Assembly: GCA_026874595.1 (NCBI GenBank)
Contig: CM049316.1
Location: forward strand, 16,333,839-16,397,838
DNA from: Sipunculus nudus
Taxonomy: Eukaryota; Annelida; Sipuncula; Golfingiida; Sipunculidae
Direction of reading: 5' to 3'
Length of the DNA: 64,000 nt
How positions within the stretch are numbered: position 1 is the first letter of the stretch; each line of letters opens with the position of its first letter. Under the pieces are notes generated by a model that saw only the letters and a list, made by a program, of their open reading frames with translations, ran no database searches and had not been told where the DNA came from. Of this stretch, positions 35,513 through 47,500 are shown one piece after another. Both the position numbers and the translations under genes were made by a program.

Positions 35513-37184
35513 ATGCTTGCATCTTCATTAAAGCATATTGTTATATTAGAAATGCCTATTGGCGGTGACGGCCCAGAGAAACTCTCGCATCGCCGATACT
35601 GTTCTTGGAAAACCATGTTCATTTTGGTCGTGGCAATCGTCCTGTGCTATGTTCTGGCAAGACGCTACATGTCCAGTCATTGTACAGCTAATACCAATCA
35701 GGTGAGAACTAGAGAAGCAAATCTCTCCTGCTTTTAGGGATGACCCACAATGAGAAATGTTATGAATATCTTGGGGGGGGGGGCTAATTCAAATAAGTAC
35801 AGATCGAAGCTTATTTTCTTCCGTTCTGTTTCCTGCTTAGTTCCCACATATTTATCTTTAAATAATTTTCGACACATAAATGCAATTTTTAAATGAGTTT
35901 GCAAACATAATGTCATATTTCTGTAAAGATCATGTGTAATATGCCATATATTTATTCATAATTCACTGATCTCTGATAACCCTGGTCCCTCGGCTTTCAA
36001 CTGCTTTATTGTTGGGCCCTAAGGACCCCTAAGGACCTCATGTTAAGCTGCCGGGGTACACTTTATATAATAATTTCATTGTATGTATTTAGGGTCACAC
36101 AGCTCTGTCAGCCGGCAGGTTGGAGCAGCCATTGGACCTGGGAGTCTTCTTCAGAAGAGACGCTGAACAGGAGCAACGCCAGCACACTCTCAGGGTCTTC
36201 TGTAATAAATGGAGCAACCTTAAGTACTGGCGAGCCGACTTCATGCTGTCACCAAACCGCAAGGCCCTGGTTATACCAGATCTACAGCTCTTCATGTGCC
36301 AGTCTGCAAAAACCGGATCGACATTCTGGCGGGAGTACCTCTCTGTCAAATACCAAGGGATTTTTACGGAACAAGCATCCAACGATCTTCTAGAAGAAGC
36401 CCGCGCTAAATTTCTAAAAGTCCTGTACGTCCGACATCCTCTGTATCGCTTATATTCAGCATACAATGACAGGATTGTACGGATGGCTGGGGTGTACGGG
36501 AAAATTAAGGAAGCCGGTGAGAAGATATACACGTTTTTCCGTGACGGTCTACCAGTACCGAACCATCTATGTTATGACGGCATCACGTTTGAAGAATATG
36601 TAAGACTGGCAACAAGAGAGGTACGGTCAGGGCATGGTGCCTGGATGGATTATCACCGCCGACCTTTCTACCTCCGCTGCCAACCATGCATGTATACATA
36701 CGATATAATCGGAAAGCTAGAAACAGCGTCGACCGATGTCCCTATGATATTTAAAGCGCTGGAAGCGAGAGGTATTAACATCTCATCGGAAATCGGCGCT
36801 CTGAATGGAGTTTCTATTTACGACAAATGCCGCTGGTTCAGTCCTCCGCCACCCGGGAGCAAAATAATAAATAATAACTGCTCCAGTGACGAAAGAGTCT
36901 TATCGGGGAATATAAAGGCGCTGTACAACCAAGGCTTTACGAGTGAACATGGTTTTACTTACAAAACATTCCTAGATACTCCCAGATTGCAGTGGTACAG
37001 AAAATGTCAAGAATTGATTCAAAATGTTTTAGATGACCCCGTACAAAGGCATTTAGTAAGCGTAAGTGCCCGAGAAACGGCTAAACGGGCCCTGCAAAGT
37101 CTGCCGTTGAAAGTGTTAGACGAAGTTATCGAAGCATATTTGCCTGATTTTAGGATGTTTGGCTACAGCACGGACGAGTTTTAA
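35513..37184 (+). CDS. carbohydrate sulfotransferase C (HNK-1ST/CHST family), two exons
   Basis: Exon 1 (35513-35701) ends at atcag|gtgaga, phase 0. Exon 2 (36093-37184) follows acceptor gtatttag. The product is 426 aa from the first ATG or 413 aa from the second (35552), which is equally plausible. The N-terminal anchor is MFILVVAIVLCYVLARRYM. Catalytic motifs: CQSAKTGSTFW (5'-phosphosulfate loop), VRHPLYRLYSAYNDRIVR (3'-phosphate site), TFEEYVRLA, C-x2-C then YDIIGKLET, NNCSSDERVL, C-terminal YLPDFRMFGYS. Same two-exon layout as genes A and B. Expected role is sulfation of glycans in the Golgi; acceptor unknown. Confidence 0.87.
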
Positions 37185-37448
37185 GATGTTAAGTCAAGAC
37201 ATTTATCAAAATATGTATACAGGAAATTCAATACGTTATAGAGGACATTTGGTTACTTCTTTTCGGCTCACTAAAGGCATGCATATTATTATAATTATCC
37301 GTCTTAAATCATTCTAATTTTCCACCAAATAAACATAAATACCCTGCCCATGGGTGCAAATGGGTTATAAACCAATGCTGTAAAGAATTAATTTAGAACT
37401 GTGTGCCTGTTTTCTCCATTAACATTGAATGTGGCGTGTTCGACAAGC

Positions 37449-37480
<32 letters not shown>

Positions 37481-40202
37481 TTTATTTTCTTTGGTTCACG
37501 ATAATATGTATGTTGACCATCAGGAGAGAACCTTTATTGATTATCAGCTCAGTCCCTGTAAGCGATTATTGAAAAATATCGGCATATCAAAGCAAGGAAT
37601 ATTGTTATTTTGAAAGCGTCTGTGAGAGAAAAGAAAAAAAATAACGGTATCATATTACTTGACTCTAATGTACACAAGCACTTCAACTGTATTTGATTTT
37701 CCTGATATTTTCCCATTTAATTTAAAAAATCAATGACGTCGAAAAAGAACCAATAGAAATAATGTTAAGGTTTGCTGATCCAGTTTTGTATGTTGAATTT
37801 TTTAATCTTTTCTTAATCTAGCCTGTTTTCATCTGGATTGTATCTATATACATAACTATGAACTATAAACTTTATTTATTTAACATGGATTGTACAAATA
37901 GTTAAAACTAAACGAGGTTCTCTCCGTGGCTCTGGTGGTGACCTTCAATAGTGTCTACAGGTGTAGTAAACCTGAGAACACCGGCCTTGACAGGCTACCT
38001 CCATTCACTCCTATAGCCACGCCGATGTTCGAATCTGGTTCGCCAGCTGAAAGAGACGAGCGTTTTACCCCTCGACTGCCCATGCATATTTATGACATTG
38101 CCTTACTCTTCAAATATTCTTGCTCAGGTGAATGAACATCTGTAAAGAAATATTCCTTTTGTATAGACAACCAAGATATTGGTGATCCAACCTAGATCGA
38201 AAATTTAATTATATGTTCTCCTTCTAACACTAAACTTCCATAAAGTTTCGCCAAAATCCTCTCGATCTTTTTTTTTTATTACGTTACTGTCATAAAAACG
38301 AACCAAGGGAAAACACAATACGTTCGCCATCTGGATGGAGGATAATAAACCCAGGACCACATGGCTGCTAAATAAACGTATTATATATAACCATGCTTGA
38401 TAACCCGGGGAGATCCTAGAACCATTTTACCGATTTGATGTGTTCAACCATTACCTGTAAAATGTATCTCATTTAGGTTAAGCTGATTTGATAAAGGTGT
38501 TGTACCTCTTTAGCTAATACTTATTCCCCATTATCCTGCGAAAAAAATTAAAGCAATGTTATAACTGGGCAGAATTCGATGGCATGCCTATCTTTTCCAG
38601 ATTAATTTCGAGATATTCGTTAACATAACGGAATGAGATTGGACGGACAAATAAATACCTCATTGAAGTCATAATTCTTACAACGAATCACTGGGCTATT
38701 TCCATTAAGCTTTTTATTATGTAGCTGCTGATTCATGTATAAAAAAATTAACACACCTAGAATATGGGATATATACACAGGTTACTCGGGAAAATAAATG
38801 GAAACACCAACAGGTTGATAACTTATTAGTTTTTTTTTCACTAATTAAAGATAATATTTCCAAATTTGCTTAATTATGTTATTTAAAGCAGGCAGTACAC
38901 TGCTTAGGATTCCCTTTGCCTTGAAGTCATACCAGCTGATACGATCTATTGGGTGTGGCTTCTTATGTCTTATGCGACGAATCACAGGCACTCGTTTCCA
39001 GCACTAAAATAGCTTGAAACCGTAGATACATTGAATATAGGGCGATATACAACTTATAAAAGATGAAGGCAATGAACTCCACCGCACGTTCGCGCGCATT
39101 TTTGTTGAAAACTTCTTTATTTACAAGATTAAACTTCCAAAATGTTCTCCACAATAACCACGAATAAGCCGTTTCAGTGCTGGAAACGAGTGCCAGTGAT
39201 CACAGTGGTGACAGGATAAATGCTTTACATAAAATTTGCTTATGACGTCAAAGGAGCTTTTAGATTAAAGTGACCTCCTTCCGCATAAGGTCAATCCATT
39301 TTATGCATATGCAATGAAAGGGCAGAGCACCAGAAATTTTCAGGCAGAAAAATGAGGTATTACATACAAAAATTATAAGAGGTGGGCGATTGGAGAAATT
39401 TATGAGCAATTCACGCATGAGTATAACGAACGCCTGCAATCGCTTGCTGCTTTCCAAATTTAAAAATCATCTCTCCCAAACCTACATCAGTCCCGTCAAT
39501 TTGGCCCGTTTGAATTCCACGACAAACAAAACCATAATCTGTATGTGAAAGGAACTTATAGACGTGTTAGGCAAAAAAATTAGCTTTGGTTCTTAGGCAC
39601 TCTTTTTCAGAAATCAATACGGGCGAGCGATTTTCTGTTTTTCCCTTTTTTGTATGTTTCCATAAAAATGTCATGTGATAAGGGAAAAGCATTATTATAA
39701 CAGAATTTTTTGGTTTCTAAACAGGTAAAGGCACTACATTACAAAGGAAATTTTATCAAGATTTTATTTATTTTATCTTCCTGAAAGAAATGTCCGAGCA
39801 GCTGGAGCTCAAAATTGGTAAGTTTCTATTGAAAATCAAAATAATAATTTTTTTGGTGCGGGGGATTACAATTGATGCGAGCGGTGCCTGAGAAACACAC
39901 CTTTATTTTTTTATTTTTTTGGCCTTACTGTGCTGTCAGAGGAACGTGACTCTGGTGATTTGTGGGCTAGTTTGTTGCGCCACCTGTTGAAAGTTATTTG
40001 AGATAAGTGGGAATTCAACATATTGTATACATTGACATACATATATATGGAACAAAAATAGAATACACTTTTCCTCACCCATGCTGATAAGGCATCATTA
40101 TCAAATCACAGAATAACAAAATACCGATTACATATGTTAGGTACACATAGATTTGTTATGAGCCGACTTTAACATAATTTAATAGTATCGTGTCTCGCCA
40201 AG
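37185..40202. other. intergenic region between sulfotransferase C and the esterase gene
   Basis: Holds a poly-C tract (37449-37464), a repeat fragment near 38300-38345 shared with about 32285-32330, and a perfect 19-bp inverted repeat pair (38987-39005 / 39176-39194). No coding region supported. Confidence 0.5.
38987..39194. repeat. inverted repeat pair with 170-bp spacer
   Basis: ggcactcgtttccagcact at 38987-39005 is exactly reverse-complemented at 39176-39194, with weaker pairing beyond. It could be a MITE or the ends of a small foldback element. Confidence 0.5.
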
Positions 40203-41730
40203 ATGAAGGGAAAACTGATTTTACTGCTTCTGGTCTCCCCCATTTTAGCTCAGCGACTTGGTAAGATAACGTTATCTACGTTAAAATTTGGCCCCCGTAT
40301 GTTGGGAACTATAATGTTGAAGTTCCCTTAGGAGTCTGTGGATGTAATCCGATTTGTGGACACTTCAGTGGATCCAGTGAGTCGGTGCATAAGCAGAGAG
40401 AATATCAAGTCAATTAATGTTTCCAGTAACCACCAAAATTTATTTGTAAAGCATAATATACAATTTAGCTCATGATTAATTAAATAGGAAGGCCATCTTC
40501 AGTGTAATTTGAGGATTTTTTTTCTGTGTCTATGTACAGAGTCAGTATCTCTAGTGGAGGTAAGGTACACATATAGAAAATTCACGTGAATGATGCAAAA
40601 TGCTTGAGTTTAAACGCCAGCATGTTCTGAATTGTGATTATAAACGGCGCATCTTTAAATAAAAGACATCATTTGGCGGAATCCTTTTTTTTTTTTTGGT
40701 TTTCATTGCAATTTTTATTCAACGCTCATATCATACAACGTTTTCTTCTGGTTTGAATAATCCAATCGCTGAAATACAGGAAAAGCAAGTCGATATTGCC
40801 GACATGAAATGTACATGTTTGGAGTTGTAATTTTGAATCAAATGTGTCGTATTCTACTGTAAACAAATCTACATTTTCATGCGATAATTTCTGTCAAAAT
40901 GATAAATCTGAATTTCAATCATCATTTATTATTTCGAAATAGTTTTTTCCTGTTTATATTCGTATGATGATATGAAATACAGCGAATTTTACAATTCCTT
41001 ACTTCCAGTGACAAAGCCATGTGCCCTGACACAGTTAAACTTCACTGTGTTCAATAGTTTTGTCTGTATTAATTACAGAGAGCTACAACATTGACAGGAA
41101 TGGTATATCCGTGTCAGGTCTCTCGGCCGGCGCGGCCTTCGCCACTCAGCTTCACGTAGCTCACAGCGCCGTCATCATGGGATGCGCCATGTTCGCTGGC
41201 AGTAAGTGTGAAATATTAATCGCCAGGCAGTCACTAAATATGTTTTCCATTGAAATATGTAAAATAGAACGTTATTCAATGCCTCACTCTCGATGGACAT
41301 AACTGAGTCCGGAATTTTGTGCTGGTTAAGATGAAACGGAACAACCTTTGCGCTCCCTAGAGTAGTTATATAATACGCCTTCAGATGGCAGTAACTGTGA
41401 TAAGCTTTGCTATATAACTATCCTCAATGTTTGAGGACTGCAAGTCTATAACCCCCAATACTAATTAACCCCCTTAGGAAGGAATAGACACATTACATTC
41501 GGAAGAATTTATTCAGGTACATGATTAATGTTGTAGTTTAGTTAGGTCACCTGTTACGGATTCTGTGTTGTAAGACTTGATAATCATATGTACCCAACGG
41601 TACGATCTTTTCCGTTTCCTTTTTTCCAAAACTTGGGCATCTCACACAATCCCTCTCTCTCTCTCTCTCACTGGTATTTCTCTCTAATCCCCCCCCCCCC
41701 CCCTCTCCCTCTCGCCTGTTTTTCTCTCAA

Positions 41731-41779
<49 letters not shown>

Positions 41780-44524
41780 AAACATACATCTATACAACTG
41801 TTCCGGTTCATTTTACATTTAAATTTCATATATAAATTTCTTTCTCTTTCCATTTCTCCACCAGTGCCATATTGGTGTGCCCAAGGTAGCCTGGTATTAG
41901 CCATGAACACGTGCATGCTGTTCCCTGATAATATCGACGTCAACGAACTGGTTGACTTTACCAACAGAAAGGCAACTGAAGGAGCAATCGACAGTGTCTC
42001 CAACCTCGCCAACAGCAGGGTGTTCTTGTTTCATGGAACACAAGACGGAACTGTCGAGCCAGGTTAGTGTATCCTTGTGTTACTTCATGGGTAGCAGAGT
42101 TTAATAAAAGTAAGTTCGCCATTATCTTAAAACACATTAAGAACATCAGCAGCACTGCAGTGGCATAACTGACTAATCTAAGCTGACAATAACTTGCACA
42201 ACACACTGGGTAAACTGGCCCAGAATACAGACTAAGCCTAGTTAAGGAACCTACAAAACCTACCAGGGTTTTTTCTTATTAGTTATCACCTCAAGCTAAT
42301 GCCAACTAGACCATGTAAGCAGTTTTATCAAAAGGTTGAAATAGAAATGTAATTGAGAGCTATTAAATCTGGACCAGCCGAAATCCTGATTCAGACTGTG
42401 AGATGACATAATACTAAATACTGCAGCCCATATTTCTGATTAAATTAAAGAAAATTTAACTTAGTTCAGCCTACTCATAAACGTAAATCTAATTTAATCA
42501 TGACAAAATGTTATGGCATGCTATGCCAAACTTCAAGTTCATAGATGATTTAGTTTAAAAAGTTAATATAAGTAGGACTGGTACCTAACATGACTGAATT
42601 AATGGGATAAAAGAATACTACTAAGTATTGGTTATAGCCCAATGAAATATTATGCAAGCCGTGAGGTTTCCGAGGCTTGTGACACATGGTTTAGGCTCGC
42701 CTGCCATGATTGACACAAGCCGAGCAAATCTCATGGCTTGCTTTACATTTCATTGGGCTATAACTGATTTGCCCCACATGCTCCGCCTCCTTGGTCGAAG
42801 GTCACGCGTGTCATTTTTTTGGCAGCGCACCAGTCCTTTGCCATATTTGGAAAGTCGCTATGCAACTTCACTTGCATGGTCACTTTTCATGTCCCTATGA
42901 TGCAAGCAGATTTAAACGTACAGTAAGAACAAAGGAAAATACGCAGCATTTTGGACATTTTTTGTTGCACAACTTGATCTTTGTAAAAAGTCAAAATATG
43001 TTAAACTAAATCAATAAAACTTTTTCTGGCTTGTATTACCTGTATGTATCGTGTATGTATGAATCAAAATAATTAAATTCTGTATCAAAAAAGATTTGAT
43101 AATTAAAAAGAGCCTTGCGGACATAAAGTTATCAAGGAGATAAAGTAATAAGCTGGATGAGGGGTGAGGATTGGTCCAGACCAAATACAAAACGGGATTT
43201 AGGCCGGACTAGATCCAGATCGGGATCTGGTCGGGACCAATCGAGAGCTGGTCCAGACCCCGAGCGGAATTTAGTCCAGCCTAAATCCCGTTTTGTTTTT
43301 GGTCTGGACCAATCCTGATTGGTCCAGATCAGGACATATCAGGATCTAGACCCAGTTGTGGCTCTGTTGTTAACACAGAGCCACAGTTCCCTGCCTTCAA
43401 TTATCTAGCGGACAGGAGCGCATGCAGGTGACTACGATGTACCCATTTTAAGGACATTCAGCCTGTGGTTATAAGCCCCGGGTGATTGGCTGGTGATTGT
43501 TTCAGGCTAACCCTGTGCACTGCACGTGTTACATCATCACTGCTAACTTACTGGCGCACCCAGCTGAAATGTGATACATGCGCCTGGCCAGTTGAAACAA
43601 TCAAGTGGGTTACCTTGGTAACAACACTGCCTATGGCCAATGGTCCTTGTGAATTGAGTGGTCCAGTTACGGGACACTCACACCATGCACCAGTGATGTT
43701 GTAACACATGCATGTAAAATGCCTCTTGAAACAATCAGCACACGGGGCACTGGGATAGGCACCCAACATCAGGTGTAGCCTATTCCCATCCGCTAGATAA
43801 ATGAAGGCTGGGACCTGTGGCTCTGTGTATACAACAGAGCCACAACTGGGTATACAACAGAGCCACAACTGGGTCTAATCAGGATCAGGACACACACACA
43901 CACACACATATGTGTGTGTGTGAATGAAAAATGTAAGATCGTGGCTGATAATGATGTGCACCTTGTACATCATTTTAACACTTTGTATAATGGGTCCTTT
44001 TGTAACTAATCTACTTTTCTACTTATAAAAACCCACGTATGACATGGAAATTAATCCACCTTGTGTGTGGAAGTGTGAGCAGAGCGAATTTATCCCTTTA
44101 TAATGCAGCTACAAATCACAAAGAAGAGAGGACTCTGACATACCTAAGGAACCCGACAAAGGTTACGTTCAAAACGTTCATCATGACTTTGTGTGCTAAG
44201 ATGTTTGTCTCCAATAACCTTATACATTTTATTTGAAGCTGCTTCATCAAAAACCCAAGAGTATTATCAAAGGTTCAGCGCTTCTATTGGCACCGAATTT
44301 ACCATGGGCGCCGGTCACGGAATGGTAAGGATATTGCGAGCGATATTTAAATGACAAATTGTACCCCGGGGAAAATATAAATATAAATGATATATCTGAT
44401 CTGTATTGAACAGAAAAATTAAATGTTAATTTATATCATCGTATAATCTTCTGATATCTTTAGAAAAATTTATATATAAAACCCCAGCTTTTGTTTTCTA
44501 CCCTCATGCAATCCTGCAGTAGTG

Positions 44525-44584
<60 letters not shown>

Positions 44585-47500
44585 TCTTTAATATAAATGT
44601 AGCAGCTTTGGCAAAATCTCCTTCCTTCAAAGTTAGTCAATCAGGCTAACTTAAAGACAACTATTCAACTGCCTTTTCTGTAGCACGTTTGTGATTTTTT
44701 TACATACTCTGCGTACATAGTAATAAACTCTAAGTTATTACTGCTAGGAGAGGTTTCTTATAACGCCTCTGTTTTGGATGTATGAGAGTGGATGCGCCCA
44801 TGTCGACAAACAGAAAAAAGAAACTGTTTTTTTTTCATATGTCATTACTTGCAAAACGTTGATGTTCAGACACCAGATGTCCTTTTCGAATGTGATTGGA
44901 ATAATTTTTGGCGGGCGCCTCACCTGTAATAAAATGCGGATATAAAAAAAAAATAACAGATTATATATGTACCGTGGGAGTGGCGTTTTCTGGTAAATTT
45001 TAATGAAAGGTTCAAGGGATCATTTTTAAGCCCAAAACACACTAACGCGCTTCACGCGCGCGTCAGGCGTCACCGTGCGCGACGCGCGCGGCTTGCGACA
45101 AATTCAAAACACACTCACGCGGCTACAACGCGCACGACACGCGTCAGATTGGATGGTTTTAACAAAGCACCTATTGTAATTTTTGTTTATCTTTGTAAAA
45201 ATAGTAATTTTGATAATAAGCATTGGTTTAATTGTATACTAATATGAATACGTTATGTTTTAAATTACAAATATGTTTAAATATGACAGAACTCAATCAC
45301 TATTCTTAACGATAAATACATGTTTGTGTTGCTTTGGTGCACGTTTTCTATCCAGATACAAATCAATAATTATAGTTTTACCTTCAGTTTAATATAGAAT
45401 GCGAGTACTTGGGAGGGAAACCCTCTCTTAAGATATGTCATTATCAGGAATCCCCACGCGGCAAGCACGCGTCTAAATCGCTCTACGAGCGATAGCTGAC
45501 GCTTGACGCGCGCGTGACGACGCACGCGTTAGTCCGTTTTGTCATTGATAAATAGATTGGAACGACTTTTTCCAGATTTGACGCTTGACGCGTGACGCTT
45601 AACGCGCGTGACGCGCGCGTTTATCTGTTTTGGGCTTAAGTTAACAGACGTCAGATATCGAAATTGGCCCCTTTAATATATATATATATAATTCTAAATA
45701 TGGTTCGGCTTTCCTATAAATTATATAGTAAATGAGATTTTCATTACCTTTTTATGACATTTTAGCATATTCAAATATATAAATAAAATCCATTCAGTGT
45801 GAAAGTAAGTTCAACCCACTTTGGTGGACTCACACAAGCACCTGTTCCATGCTGTAGCGACCTCTAAGGTGTGAAAAGAAATTACTGCAACTGACATTGT
45901 TAAATTGTTACTCTGTAGACCCCATTTAGTATCTCCTTTAGGTTAGTGCCACTAGCAATGGTATTATGTATCTAAACATTAAAAATCCACATTTTCTGTG
46001 GTAGATATTAAAATATTTCATCTTTCTCATCATATGTTTTTGTGCTTATGTTTCCCCATGAATTATTGAGAGTAAAAAGGTCAATCTCTCTCATCATTTG
46101 TTTTAATGTTTGCATTTATACATTTCATACATAAATGATAATCACATATTTAAATAATCTGTCTCATGATATGTTTCTGGTACTTATAAATTTCAAACAT
46201 TATTTATAATTAAATATTTAGAAAATCTTTCTAAATGTATGATTTTTGTGTTGATAATTTTTCATAGATTATTGATAGGTTAATATTAAAATATATAATC
46301 TGTTTCTGTATTTAAAATTTTCACACATTAATAATAATATTCGCAAATAAAATGTAGGTTACCTTATTGCAGCCAACAGTAGATTCCGGTGTCAACTGTC
46401 CCGATTCTGACACTCCCTACATCAACAGGTAAAATATTTGAATACCTCTACAATGCCTTTATAGTTAGCACTCAAATTAACTGTTTGTAATGGTAGTAAG
46501 GGTTCACATCAAAAGCCATGATAAATTGCTTTCGAAAATCGTATAGACAAAATAATACCCTTCTTATTTACACATACACCATACACGGCAAAACATTAAC
46601 GGTTTTGAAAAACAAGGTATAAATAAGTCAGGGTTTAGTTTGGTGGAAATAGTTTTGTGGTGACTGGACCCAAATCGGCCAAGCAGAACCCGTAAAACAC
46701 TCTTGTGTGCCTGACAGCGCACACGTCGTTCAGTTAAAGAAGAATGTTGTTTTTTGTGACTAAACCAAAACAAGTAGTATACCGGACAGTAATCTTGTTT
46801 AAAGGGTTCTGTTAGGTCCCTAGAATAATACTTGTATAATTATAAGTATTATTTTTTGCTTTTTATAAATTCTAGGTGCAACTACAACGGAGCGTACCAC
46901 GCACTGAATTACATCTACAACGGTAACATAACGAATCCTAATGGACGTACACAGATCGCAAGTAATGTAAGTTATACCTAACACACAAATAAATATTTGG
47001 TGGAGTAAAGATGATGTATTTTTTTCCCTGTTTTCATCGTCGTAGTAATTGATTCACTACATCTCTTGAATTCCTTTCATTCTTTCTGTGAAAATTTTAA
47101 ATTTTTTCTTAATTATCGGAATGTTTTTCTAGGTGTTAACATCTTGCTGTCCATATCTTTAAACATGACAACTTCTTCAATGTTTTATATTTCTACATGT
47201 TGACTAATATAAGTTATTGAAACCAGTAAACAGCAGATTTTAACTAAATGGAAGTGAAAGTCACCGCTAGGTAGACCGCATCTTGATACAGGATTATCTT
47301 TGTTTTATCTTTGATTTGTATCTCTTTAAGCTTTATTTTAAGATAAAAACAAATGTGATTTCATTCATGCCATCTTATCACTGAGGAGGTAAGAAAATTG
47401 CCGTTCTCTGCGGCGATGCAGCAAGTGGATTTGGAGGGAGTTAATAGTAGATTGTCGTTATAATATTCCACTAACGCCTTTGGTCTAAACAGAGAGGAGG

